Part shown: in pieces, positions 35,988 through 44,602 of the stretch
Numbering within the stretch: position 1 is the first letter of the stretch
Layout of the letters: the number at the start of each line of letters is the position of its first letter
DNA from: Nocardia sp. CC227C
Lineage (GTDB): Bacteria > Actinomycetota > Actinomycetes > Mycobacteriales > Mycobacteriaceae
Assembly: GCF_030767025.1 (NCBI RefSeq)
Contig: NZ_JASITE010000002.1
Coordinates: 558,001-622,000 of the forward strand
Length of the DNA: 64,000 nucleotides
Reading direction: 5' to 3'
Program-made: the position numbers and the translations under genes
Notes under the pieces: model-generated
Database searches by the model: none
Told to the model about the DNA's origin: nothing
The model's input: only the letters and a program-made list of their open reading frames with translations

Positions 35988-36386
35988 CTACGGCGCGCCG
36001 GTGCGCGCCCGCTCCAGCTCCCAGAATGCCCGCAGGGCAAGGATTTTGCCGTTGGCGTCGACCCGGTAGGTGACCACCGCGTCCACTTCCACGGTCATGT
36101 CGTCGCGGGTGCTGCGGATGGTGGTCACGAACGCCGCCTCGTCCCCGCACGCGAAGGAGTCCGCGTGGCGGAACTCGATCGCGCTGCGCGCGATGGCCTT
36201 GTCCCAGAACGCCGCGATGGCGTCGGGGCCGCGATGCCCCTCCCCCGTCGGGTCGTAAGGCGACACCCCGATCGGATCCTCCACCCGGGCATCGGGTGCG
36301 AACAGCGCGAGCCATTCGTCCCGGCGCTGCCCGCGCACGGCGGACTGGGAGGCGAGACCGGCACGGCGGGCGGGATGTTCGGCCAT
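35988..36386 (-). CDS. SnoaL-like/NTF2-fold protein
   Basis: A 132-residue protein of the NTF2/ketosteroid-isomerase fold. WLALFAPDARVEDPIGVSP is the usual start of the cone, with GPDAIAAFWDKAI and the ADGK-like VDANGKILALRAFWE near the end. ATG 36386 follows GAGGA. Members include steroid isomerases and polyketide cyclases, but the pocket alone does not give the reaction. A role with the adjacent monooxygenase operon is possible, though it is outside it. Confidence 0.8.
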   Translation of the reverse strand: MAEHPARRAGLASQSAVRGQRRDEWLALFAPDARVEDPIGVSPYDPTGEGHRGPDAIAAFWDKAIARSAIEFRHADSFACGDEAAFVTTIRSTRDDMTVEVDAVVTYRVDANGKILALRAFWELERARTGAP

Positions 36387-36737
36387 GACGCCATCCTCGC
36401 CGCGACCGCAGCCACCGGCACGGTGCGAGCCCGCTGCGCGGACGGACACGTCCGCTCAGCGGCGGTCGCCCTCGACAGCGCGCGACCGATGCGATATCCG
36501 CGGCGGCCGCGGTGCGAGTGCGCCGGACGGCGGCACATCGGCGACGCCCGCACGCCTGCTCCGGGAATTCGGGGCCACACCCGCTCCGGCACCCCGTCGC
36601 GCAGGACACGCGCTCTCGCCGCCCCATCGCGGGACGCACTCCTGCCGACACATCGCGGGACGCACTCCCACCGACTCGTCGGGGCGCAAGCGGCCTCGGG
36701 GATGGGCAGGCCGGGTCGCGGGTTGTGGTGGCGGAAC
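36387..36737. other. 351-bp gap with a direct repeat
   Basis: No credible gene is seen. An 18-bp sequence (catcgcgggacgcactcc) occurs twice, at 36625-36642 and 36651-36668, a 26-bp period. Confidence 0.5.
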
Positions 36738-36935
36738 TCAGCGCGGGGCGGGCCGGGTGGCCGGGCCGTCGAGGATCTCGCGGCATTCGGCGGCGGTGTG
36801 GCCTGACTGCATACAGTTGGCCCAGTCGATCTGATCCCGCACCCAGGGGCTGGGCCGCTGGGCGGCGGTGGCCGGTGTCAGCGAGACGGCGGCGGTGGCC
36901 AGGAGGAGCACTGCGGTGGCGGTGAACCTTTTCAT
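36738..36935 (-). CDS. Small secreted protein with two Cys
   Basis: A 65-residue precursor: Lys/Arg start (MKRF), hydrophobic core TAVLLLATAAVSL and an ATAA cleavage-like site near residue 25, then a 40-residue mature peptide with two Cys (WANCMQSG and AAECREIL) that could form one disulfide. The ATG at 36935 has GGGAGGGG upstream. I do not recognise the mature part. Confidence 0.65.
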   Translation of the reverse strand: MKRFTATAVLLLATAAVSLTPATAAQRPSPWVRDQIDWANCMQSGHTAAECREILDGPATRPAPR

Positions 36936-37040
36936 GGCTGTCCCCTCCCGGTGCGGATCATGGTGTTCGCACTCCAGGATGCCAGGTATGCGAGGGATTC
37001 GCCGGGAGTTCGCCGGATTGCCGAGCCGAGTCCGGGCGGA

Positions 37041-39749
37041 CTACGTGTCGGAGTTCGGAACCAGGTCAGGAAGCGTGCGCAGCTGTCTGCGGGAGGTCAC
37101 GCCGAGCTTGCGGAAGATGTTGCGCAGATGGGCGTCCACGGTACGCGGGCTCAAGAACAGCTGTGCGGCCACCTCTTTCGAGGTCGCGCCGGTCGCGACC
37201 AGGCGCGCGATGTGGAGTTCCTGCATGGTGAGCTGGTCGTAGGTGGGTTTGGTGCGGCTGCGCACCGATTCGCCGGTGGCCCGCAGTTCAGCCGCGGCCC
37301 GCCGGGCGAAGGCCGCCATCCCGATATCCGACAGCGATTCGTGGGCGGCACGCAGCTGCTCGCGCGCTTCCTTGCGGCGGCCCTGTCTGCGCAGCCACTC
37401 GCCGTAGCGCAGCCGCGCCCGCGCGCGACTCGGCAGCAGTGGCGCGGCGTCCAGATGGACGAGGGATTCGCGATAGTCGTCCTCCGCGTCCGAGACCAGG
37501 GCGCGCGCCGCAGCGGCCACACCCAGGCTCCACGCGGTACCGGCCGCCGCGGCCCGCTCGGTCAGCTCGGCGCTGGCGATCCGCGCGGCGGCAGGTTCCC
37601 CCGAGCGCACGGCGGCCTCCACCAACTCCGCCAGCGAGATACCGGCGACGAAGAGCGCCCGGTGCGCGGTCGCCCGCCGGGCGGCGTCCAGCGCCGCCGC
37701 GTACTCCCCCACGGCATTGCACGATATCGCCGTGGCCCAATGGACATTGGCGAGCAGATGCTCCTCACCGCGCTGCCGAGCCGCCGCCCGCACCGCGTCG
37801 GCGAGGGCCGCCAACTCCGCGCGACGGCCGCGCAACGCGGCCAGATGCAGTCGCGGATAGAGGTGCGGCGCCGCACCGAAGGCGTCGGCGACCGCCTCCT
37901 CCTCGGCGATCGCCGCGGCCGCCGCGTCGAGATCGCCGCGGTGCACCGCGGCCGTGGCCACCTGGGTGAGCCCGAGCCGCAGCAGCGGGAGCGACCCGGA
38001 TTCCCGGCCCACCCGCAGCAGCTGGGCGGTGAGCCGGGCATGCGCGTCGATATCCCACAGCTCGGCGGCCAGCATGACGCCCAGTGCGGGCCGCTCCGTC
38101 CACATCTCGGCAGCACCCTCGGACAGCATCGGCCGCAGCAGTGCGGTGGCGGTGCGATGGTCCCCGGCCGACAACGACAGCATGGCGTCGAGCAGTGCGT
38201 CCGATGCGCCCGACGGCGGGGGCGCGGGCGGCGCGGCACGGGCCGCCTCCAGCACCATGTCCATCACACCGGTGGCCCGGCCGACTTCGAGCGCCATTTC
38301 CAGCGCGTCCAGGAAGTACGCGCGCGAGCGCCGCGGATCCGCGGCGGCCAGCCGGTGCGCGGCACGCAGCATGAACGCCGGTCCCGCACCGTCGGCATCG
38401 CGCGCGAAGGCGAGCCGGCCGTGCAGCTGATCCACGCGAGCCCGCCGCGCCACATCGAGCCGCCCCTCGTCCACGGTCGCCAGCAGATCGGCGGCCGCCG
38501 CCACCGCACCGGCCGCCAGCCGGGCCCGCACCGCGGTGAGAATGCGGTCCACCCGCCGATCCGGGTCACGGGTCAGGGCCGCCGCCCGCGCCAGAAAGGC
38601 CGCGGCGGCCGCGACCCCGCCGCGCGTCTCGGCGCGCCCGGCCACGACCTCGAGTTCGGCGGCGACCTCGTCATCGGGACCGGCGCACGCCAGGGCGCGG
38701 TGCCACGCCCGCCGATCCGGATCGGTGATCTCGTCCGTGGCGTCCGCCAACCACCCGTGCGCGGCCCGCCGCTGCTCGGGATCGGCTGCCCGGTAGACCA
38801 CCGACCGGGCCAGCGGATGGCAGAAGCGCACGCGCACATCGAAATCCGCGAGTCCGCCGGTGTCCGCGGCGACCGACGGATCCAGACCGGCGCTGTCGAC
38901 GGCCGACCACAGCAACCCGGTATCACCGGTCGGATCGGCACTGGCGATCGTCAGCAGCAGCCGATGGGCAGCCGGCAGCGCCAGCAGCCGGGCGCGGAAT
39001 CCACGCTCGATGGCGGCGGTGACCGGATACTCGTCCGGGACGGCGAAACCACCTGCCATAACCCCATTTCGGGGTAGTTCCAGCAGGGCGAGCGGATTGC
39101 CGCGCGCCTCCGCCAGAATGCGCTCGCGCACTCGGTCGTCCAACGACCCCGGCGCACCGGCGGCCAGTAGGGCGCGGGCGTCGGCATCGTCGAGCCCGTG
39201 CACCTCGACAACGGGCAACGTGTCCAAAGCCGCTGTCCGGCCGGACATCCGGGCTGCCAGCAGGACGGCAATCGACTCGGAGCCGATGCGCCGCGCCACG
39301 AAGGACAGCACCCGCGCCGACGCATCGTCGAGCCAATGCGCGTCGTCGACAACGCACAGCAGCGGCCGCTCCCGGCCCGCCGCACCGAGCAGTTCCAGCA
39401 CACCGACGCCGATGGCGAACAGGTCGGGGATGACGTCGGCGAGACCGAACGCGGCCTCCAGGGCACGGCGCGGCACCGGGGGCAGCGCTGCCAGCCGATC
39501 GAGCTCCGGCGCACACAACTGGTGCAGCCCGGCGAAGGGCAGTTCCGCCTCGAACTCCGACCCCGCCGACCGCAGCACTCGGAAGCCGCCCGCGCGGCGC
39601 TCGGCCGCGGCCAACAGCGCGCTCTTGCCGACACCGGGGTCGCCGCGCAGCAGCAGCGCGGCCCCCGAACCCGCGCGAGCGGACGCGATCACGCCATCCA
39701 GACAGCGGATCGACTCCTGCCGCCCCACCAGTCCGATATCCAGCGCCAT
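37041..39749 (-). CDS. LuxR-family regulator of the LAL (large ATP-binding) type
   Basis: A 902-residue transcriptional regulator with an N-terminal AAA-type ATPase (Walker A GDPGVGKSALL, Walker B LLCVVDDAHWL), a long helical repeat middle and a C-terminal LuxR helix-turn-helix (about 840-895: LTMQELHIARLVATGATSKEV then TVDAHLRNIFRKLGV). LAL proteins respond to small molecules or proteins and activate nearby genes. The frame is open to 40262 but this overlaps the MFS gene; ATG 39749 (MALDIGLVGRQ) is the true start, the VGR motif being typical. It is divergent from the MFS/Dabb pair. Confidence 0.9.
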   Translation of the reverse strand: MALDIGLVGRQESIRCLDGVIASARAGSGAALLLRGDPGVGKSALLAAAERRAGGFRVLRSAGSEFEAELPFAGLHQLCAPELDRLAALPPVPRRALEAAFGLADVIPDLFAIGVGVLELLGAAGRERPLLCVVDDAHWLDDASARVLSFVARRIGSESIAVLLAARMSGRTAALDTLPVVEVHGLDDADARALLAAGAPGSLDDRVRERILAEARGNPLALLELPRNGVMAGGFAVPDEYPVTAAIERGFRARLLALPAAHRLLLTIASADPTGDTGLLWSAVDSAGLDPSVAADTGGLADFDVRVRFCHPLARSVVYRAADPEQRRAAHGWLADATDEITDPDRRAWHRALACAGPDDEVAAELEVVAGRAETRGGVAAAAAFLARAAALTRDPDRRVDRILTAVRARLAAGAVAAAADLLATVDEGRLDVARRARVDQLHGRLAFARDADGAGPAFMLRAAHRLAAADPRRSRAYFLDALEMALEVGRATGVMDMVLEAARAAPPAPPPSGASDALLDAMLSLSAGDHRTATALLRPMLSEGAAEMWTERPALGVMLAAELWDIDAHARLTAQLLRVGRESGSLPLLRLGLTQVATAAVHRGDLDAAAAAIAEEEAVADAFGAAPHLYPRLHLAALRGRRAELAALADAVRAAARQRGEEHLLANVHWATAISCNAVGEYAAALDAARRATAHRALFVAGISLAELVEAAVRSGEPAAARIASAELTERAAAAGTAWSLGVAAAARALVSDAEDDYRESLVHLDAAPLLPSRARARLRYGEWLRRQGRRKEAREQLRAAHESLSDIGMAAFARRAAAELRATGESVRSRTKPTYDQLTMQELHIARLVATGATSKEVAAQLFLSPRTVDAHLRNIFRKLGVTSRRQLRTLPDLVPNSDT

Positions 39750-39855
39750 GACCGGATTGTAGGGACATAGGCGATTTTCGCCGACGCGAGCGCCGCCGCC
39801 CCACTGGAACTCTCGATATCGACACGCCGAACACGGCAGATCCGGGAGGCACATC
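39750..39855. promoter_or_regulatory. Divergent spacer between LAL regulator and MFS gene
   Basis: A 106-bp spacer with a small inverted repeat GGCGA-TTT-TCGCC at 39770-39782, 21 bp upstream of the LAL start. The MFS start has GGGAGG. Confidence 0.4.
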
Positions 39856-41055
39856 ATGACCGCGGCACCGAAGACGATCCCGGCGCGCGGCGCGGACGCA
39901 CCGACGCGGATCGCCCGCACGACCCTGCTGGCCGCCGCCATGCTGACCATCATGGCGCCGGCCGTCATCGCCCCGAGCCTGCCGGCCATGCGGGCGGTCT
40001 TCGCGGACACGCCCGGGGCGGATGTGCTGGTGCGGCTCGCCCTCACCATCACCTCACTGGCCATCGCCATCAGCGCGCCACTGGCGGGGGCGGTCGCCGA
40101 CCGGGTCGGGCGCGAACCACTGCTGATCGGCGGCCTGACGCTGTACGCGGTCGCGGGCGTCGGCGGATTCCTCACCGACGACCTCGCCGTGCTGCTGGCG
40201 ACCAGGGCCCTGCTGGGGGTGGCCGTCGGCAGCATCATGACGGCGGTCAGCGCCACGATCACCGACTGGTTCGACGGTCCGCGGCGGGCGTCGTTCCTCG
40301 GGCTGCAGCAGGCCTTCGCGAGTATCGGCGGCGTGGTGTTCCTGCCGCTCGCGGGCCTGTTGGCGGCCTCGAACTGGAAATCCCCGTTCTGGATCTACGC
40401 GGCATCCACCGTCATCGTGCCCTTCGCACTGGTGGCATTGCGGAAGACGCCGCGGCACAGCGGATCCCGTGCGGACGCCGGTACAGCGGGCGGCACCCGG
40501 CAGCGCATCCTCGGGCCGGTCGCCGGACTGTATCTGCTCGCCTTCGGGGTGACGCTGGCGTTCTACATGTCCCCGACCCAGCTGCCGTTCCTGCTGGCCG
40601 ACTTCGGCACCGGTCCGGCGGTCGTGGGCACGGTGATCGCCGTGACCACGCTCAGCAGCGTCCTCGGGGCGCTCGCCTTTCCCGCGCTGCGGCGACGCTG
40701 GACCACGGGCGTGCTCACCGCGGCCAGTGTGGCGCTGCTCGGCCTCGGCTGGCTGCTGGTCGGCACCGCGGCGACGGTGCACCCGGTGGTGGCCGGCCTG
40801 CTGATCGGCGGTTTCGGCGTCGGCGTGGCCGTGCCCAATCTGAATCTGCGGCTGAGCGAACTGGCTCCCGCCGCCCGGCGCGGTCGCGTACTGAGCGGTC
40901 TGGTCTCCGGGATATTCCTCGGCCAGTTCCTCTCACCGCTGGTCGTCGCGCCGCTCATCACGGTCACCGGCATCGACGGCGCGTTCCGCTGGACCGGGCT
41001 CGCCATGGTCGCGGGCGCGGCGCTGGCCGCCCCGGCCCTGATCCGTACCAGGTAA
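39856..41055 (+). CDS. MFS transporter
   Basis: A 399-residue major-facilitator membrane protein with about twelve hydrophobic segments. The loop motif GAVADRVGREPLL (motif A) follows helix 2, and a second, FPALRRRW, follows helix 8. The family resembles drug/aromatic-acid exporters but the substrate is unknown. ATG 39856 follows GGGAGG. It is 44 bp before the Dabb gene, suggesting an operon under the divergent LAL regulator. Confidence 0.9.
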   Translation: MTAAPKTIPARGADAPTRIARTTLLAAAMLTIMAPAVIAPSLPAMRAVFADTPGADVLVRLALTITSLAIAISAPLAGAVADRVGREPLLIGGLTLYAVAGVGGFLTDDLAVLLATRALLGVAVGSIMTAVSATITDWFDGPRRASFLGLQQAFASIGGVVFLPLAGLLAASNWKSPFWIYAASTVIVPFALVALRKTPRHSGSRADAGTAGGTRQRILGPVAGLYLLAFGVTLAFYMSPTQLPFLLADFGTGPAVVGTVIAVTTLSSVLGALAFPALRRRWTTGVLTAASVALLGLGWLLVGTAATVHPVVAGLLIGGFGVGVAVPNLNLRLSELAPAARRGRVLSGLVSGIFLGQFLSPLVVAPLITVTGIDGAFRWTGLAMVAGAALAAPALIRTR

Positions 41056-41099
41056 TCCGAATCCGCACCCGCGGTTTCAGCACAGAGAAGGAAGAGAAA

Positions 41100-41519
41100 A
41101 TGATCTATCACGGCAACCGCTTCACGCTTCGCGCCGACGCCGCTCCCGAGGCCGTCGAGGAAGCCTTGGAAAGCCTGCGCAACCAGGGGCGCGTCATCCC
41201 CTCGGTGCGATCCTTCGTCGTCGGCCGCGACTTCGGCGGCGAGTACGAATGGGGCGCGGTCTTCGCCATCGACGATCTGGACGGCTACTGGGAGTACCTG
41301 ATCCACCCTGCGCACCGCACTACCGACCAGGTCGGCCTGCCACTGGTCGACAGGTTCGCCAGCTTCGACATCACCGACGACCCGGACCCGGATATGGGAG
41401 CCAAGATCGCCGCCCTGCACCAGCGCCGCTACGACAGCGATCCGCAGCTGACCCAACTGGTCGCGGACCTGGGTGAGTACAGCGGCAGCGCCGCGCCCGG
41501 CCCGCACGGTGCGCACTAG
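41100..41519 (+). CDS. Dabb (stress-response dimeric alpha/beta barrel) protein
   Basis: A 139-residue protein with a dimeric alpha/beta barrel. HGNRFTLRADAAPEAVEEALESL, SFVVGRDFGGEYEWGAVFAI and DGYWEYLIHPAHR follow the Dabb pattern. ATG 41100 follows GAAGGAAGAG. Dabb proteins include small cyclases and oxygenases, so the MFS neighbour may export or import its product or substrate. Confidence 0.8.
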   Translation: MIYHGNRFTLRADAAPEAVEEALESLRNQGRVIPSVRSFVVGRDFGGEYEWGAVFAIDDLDGYWEYLIHPAHRTTDQVGLPLVDRFASFDITDDPDPDMGAKIAALHQRRYDSDPQLTQLVADLGEYSGSAAPGPHGAH

Positions 41520-41532
41520 TCGGCGCTCCCGC

Positions 41533-41567
41533 CCGCGATTCCCGGTGGCTCCCACCGGGAATCGCGG
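41533..41567. terminator. Strong hairpin between convergent Dabb and cbiX genes
   Basis: A perfect 16-bp stem, 41533-41548 against 41552-41567 (CCGCGATTCCCGGTGG arm), with a 3-base loop. It lies between stops at 41519 and 41582 and should work in both directions. It has no U tract. Confidence 0.8.
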
Positions 41568-41581
41568 CGTTCGGGATCGGG

Positions 41582-42418
41582 TCAGGCCGCGCGCACCGCG
41601 GTGAGGGTGCGGGCCGCGGTGCGGTAGCGGGCGGCGATGAGGCGGACCACGGCCGGGTGGACGCCGATCGGGTCGGCCACGCCGTCCGCGCCGCACTCGT
41701 GCAGGCGCTGGTGGAACAGGCCGTGGGCCAGCAGGTAGGAGGCGATGAAGACGCGGCGCGCGCCGGACTCGCGGACCTGCGCGACCACTTCCGGCACCCG
41801 GGGCGCGCCCGTGGCGATGTAGGCCAGCCGCACCGGGCTGCCGATCTGCTCCGCGAGCAATCCCGCGGCCCGGCGCACATCCTGACGGGCCCGGGCGTCC
41901 GACGACCCGGCGGCCGCGAAGACCACCGCGTCACCCGGCCGCCACCCCGCGGCGCGCAACCGCATCCGCATGATCGCCGCCAGCGCCGGATCCGGCCCCA
42001 TCGCGTGGGTGACCGCGACCGCGTCGTGCGCACTCGCGGCCACCTCTCGCGGCACATCCTGGTACACGTGGTAACCCGACGCCAGGAACGCCGGAACCAC
42101 CACCGCGGGAACCGAATCCAGATTCCGCAACACCTCGGCCGGGGACGGCCCGAGCACATCCACGAACGCCGTGCGCACCCGCGGCGCGTCGGCAGCGGAC
42201 CGATCCGGCCCCGTGACCCGCGTCGTGCGGGTGGAACGCATTGTGGTGGCGGCTGTTTCGGCCAGCGGTGCCGGTGCCGCCCCGAAAACGGCACCGGCAC
42301 CGGTCTCGGGGGGCGCGCCGAGTTCGCGCGCCACGGCCTCCGCCAGGGAGGCGATCATCTGGACGCCCTTGGTGCTGCGGGTGCCGTGGGCCACCAGCAC
42401 CAGGGCCGGGGTGGTCAC
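41582..42418 (-). CDS. cbiX: CbiX/SirB-type sirohydrochlorin chelatase
   Basis: A 278-residue chelatase that should insert Fe(II) (or Co) into sirohydrochlorin for siroheme. LVLVAHGTRS at the start and the second-half VPAFLASGYHVYQDVP are the CbiX hallmarks, with metal-binding His in each; LAHGLFHQRL and DPIGVHPAVVRLI follow. A ~30-residue insertion separates the strands near residues 45-75. GTG 42418 overlaps the nnaR stop (GTGA). NirB downstream in function needs siroheme, so this gene completes the operon. Confidence 0.88.
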   Translation of the reverse strand: MTTPALVLVAHGTRSTKGVQMIASLAEAVARELGAPPETGAGAVFGAAPAPLAETAATTMRSTRTTRVTGPDRSAADAPRVRTAFVDVLGPSPAEVLRNLDSVPAVVVPAFLASGYHVYQDVPREVAASAHDAVAVTHAMGPDPALAAIMRMRLRAAGWRPGDAVVFAAAGSSDARARQDVRRAAGLLAEQIGSPVRLAYIATGAPRVPEVVAQVRESGARRVFIASYLLAHGLFHQRLHECGADGVADPIGVHPAVVRLIAARYRTAARTLTAVRAA

Positions 42419-44142
42419 CACGCCCCCAGGCTGGGTGCGGGACGCGTGGGGCGAACCGGCGAGCCCGACCCCGTCACCGGCGGAAGTCCTTGGCCGGGTG
42501 CGATGCTCGCGGAACGAGCACGGTGCGACGGTCGCGGCGATCCGGTCGCGGCCGAGATGTCGGCGGGCCGGACGGCGGCACCTGTGACCGGCGGATTCTT
42601 GTGGGCCGGTGCGGCACCCGCCGAGCTGTCGGGGACGCCGGGTCGCGCCGACGCGGACGAGATGTCCGCCGGGCGGGCACCGGGTGCCGCCGGACGATCC
42701 GCGGAACGCGTCGCACCGGAGGCCGCCGGGGCGTCCACCGGACGAGCCGGAGTATCCGCGGAACGGGCCGAGCGCGGCGAAGCCGGTGCGCCGACAGCGT
42801 CCGGGGCGCTGGCCGGGCGGGCCGGGGCGGCAGCGATTTCCGTGCGGGCGGCGACGGAATGGGCCTGGCGGAAGCCGGCCGATGCGGGAGACTGGTCCGT
42901 GCCCGGGCCGCGGCGAGTCGGGAAGACCGGGCGCGCACCGGGATTCGCACCTCGGCCCGGATAGGGCTGGCGGGGAGCGGGGGCGGCCGGGCGCGGATCG
43001 TCGTAGCTCTCGGTGGGGTCCAGGGCCAGGCGGTAGCCGCGTTTCACCACGGTCTGAATGGCTTTCGGGGTACCCAGGCCCGCGCGCAGGCGGGCGATGG
43101 CGGTCTCCACGGCGTGCGTGTCCTCACCGCCGCCGGGCAGGGCGGCGAGCAGGTCCTCGCGGGAGACGACGCGTCCGGGCTGACGGGCCAGCGCGCGCAT
43201 GAGCGCCATGGGGGCGGGGGCGAGCTGGCGCACCTGGCCGTCCACCACCACGCAGCCGCCGCGCACGCTCAGATTGTGCCCACCGGCCTGAATTCGATTG
43301 GCGCGCCGTGGAAGTTCCTCGGCCACGTGCCGGGCCAGCGCGCCCAGACGGGCGCGGCCGGGCATGGAGGTGGGCACGCCAAGCTCCTCCAGCGGCGCGG
43401 CGGTGATCGGTCCGACGCAGGCGGCCAGCACCCGCCCGCGCAGGGCGTGCAGCACCGCCTCGAGCAGTCCGGTCTCCTTGGCACGCATGAGCAGTGACGC
43501 CACGGCGGGCGCGCTGGTGAAGGTCACGCAGTCCAGGCCGGAGGTGACGACGGCCTCGATGAGCCGGTCCATGGGGGTGCGGTCCTCCGGTGGGATCCAC
43601 CGGTAGACGGGCACCGGCACCACATCGGCCCCGGCCATGCGCAGCACCTCGCAGAAGTCCGGCACCGGCTCCCATTCGGTGGTCGCACCGTGCAGCTGCA
43701 CCGCGATGCGCACGCCTTCGACGCCCTGTGCGAGCAGGTGATCCAGCACCTCGGCCGAGGACTCCGATGCGGGCGACCACTCCTCCCGCAGTTCCGCGGC
43801 GCGGATCGCGCCCTTGGCCTTGGGTCCGCGCGCCAGCATCCGGGTCGAGGACAGCGTCTCGCGCAGTTCCTCGGCCAGGCCCCAGCCCTCGGCGGCCTCC
43901 ATCCAGCCGCGGAAGCCGATACCGGTGGTGGCCACCGCGATCTGCGGCGGCTCCGCCACCAGCTGGCGCGTCACCCGCTCCAGTTCGGTGTCGTCCGACA
44001 GCGGGATGATCCGAATCGCCGGTGCGGTAACGATATTCGCACCCCGCCGCTGCAACAGGGTGGCGAGTTCGTCGGCCCGCCGCGCGGCGGTGATGCCGAT
44101 GGTGAACCCGGCGAGCGGGGCAGCTGAATCGAGCTCGGTCAT
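42415..44142 (-). CDS. nnaR: NnaR-like regulator: HemD domain plus winged helix and long tail
   Basis: A 575-residue protein. Residues about 10-270 resemble uroporphyrinogen-III synthase (GFTIGITAARRADELATLL..., VTFTSAPAVASLL, AACVGPITAAPLEELG). Residues about 280-355 are an OmpR/PhoB-type winged helix (PMALMRALARQPGRVVSRED then VETAIARLRAGLG, VVKRGYRLAL). This fusion matches NnaR of actinobacteria, which activates nitrate/nitrite assimilation together with GlnR. The last about 210 residues are Pro/Ala/Arg-rich and appear disordered; I see no match. ATG 44142 overlaps the nirD stop (ATGA). Confidence 0.9.
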   Translation of the reverse strand: MTELDSAAPLAGFTIGITAARRADELATLLQRRGANIVTAPAIRIIPLSDDTELERVTRQLVAEPPQIAVATTGIGFRGWMEAAEGWGLAEELRETLSSTRMLARGPKAKGAIRAAELREEWSPASESSAEVLDHLLAQGVEGVRIAVQLHGATTEWEPVPDFCEVLRMAGADVVPVPVYRWIPPEDRTPMDRLIEAVVTSGLDCVTFTSAPAVASLLMRAKETGLLEAVLHALRGRVLAACVGPITAAPLEELGVPTSMPGRARLGALARHVAEELPRRANRIQAGGHNLSVRGGCVVVDGQVRQLAPAPMALMRALARQPGRVVSREDLLAALPGGGEDTHAVETAIARLRAGLGTPKAIQTVVKRGYRLALDPTESYDDPRPAAPAPRQPYPGRGANPGARPVFPTRRGPGTDQSPASAGFRQAHSVAARTEIAAAPARPASAPDAVGAPASPRSARSADTPARPVDAPAASGATRSADRPAAPGARPADISSASARPGVPDSSAGAAPAHKNPPVTGAAVRPADISAATGSPRPSHRARSASIAPGQGLPPVTGSGSPVRPTRPAPSLGAW

Positions 44143-44537
44143 GCGGTACCACCGGGAATGTCCAGCGGCTCGTTCGATACCGCGACCACACCGTCGGCCA
44201 CCCGCACCGCGTACACCGGCAGCGCCACCGAACCATCGTCCAGGCAGCGCCCGTCGATGAGCGAGAATGCCTGCTTGAGCAGCGGCGACGCCACCACCGG
44301 CACACCACCGCGGTCACCGACGATGCCGCGGGACATGACCGCCGCGCGGCCGAAGGGGTCGATATTGCCCACCGCGTACAGCGAGCCGTCGGGCAGTAGG
44401 AACAGGGCCGCCTGTCGGCCACCCTTCAACAGAACCGCCACACCGCGGCCGGGGATGAGGTAGTCCAGTCGGCACGCCTGCGTCCAACCGGCAATGGTGG
44501 TGGTGACTGCTGAGCTGGGTGTGTCGATAACGGTCAT
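44139..44537 (-). CDS. nirD: Nitrite reductase small subunit
   Basis: The 132-residue small subunit of assimilatory NADH nitrite reductase. The fold is Rieske-like (ACRLDYLIPGRGVAVLL, DGSLYAVGNIDPFGRAAVMSRG), but the Cys/His ligands for a [2Fe-2S] centre are missing, as in E. coli NirD. ATG 44537 follows GGAGAG; the frame is open to 44567. It lies 65 bp after nirB. Confidence 0.93.
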   Translation of the reverse strand: MTVIDTPSSAVTTTIAGWTQACRLDYLIPGRGVAVLLKGGRQAALFLLPDGSLYAVGNIDPFGRAAVMSRGIVGDRGGVPVVASPLLKQAFSLIDGRCLDDGSVALPVYAVRVADGVVAVSNEPLDIPGGTA

Positions 44538-44602
44538 CGGTAACTCTCCTCCGAACGCCTTACCCATTGGTACCGGCGTCCTGTTTCCATGCGGTTAAGC
44601 AG

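Noticed and set aside
37041-40262. 1073-codon extension of the LAL regulator
   Set aside because: The extra N-terminus covers the divergent MFS gene and lacks homology; the family start is MALDIGLVGRQ.
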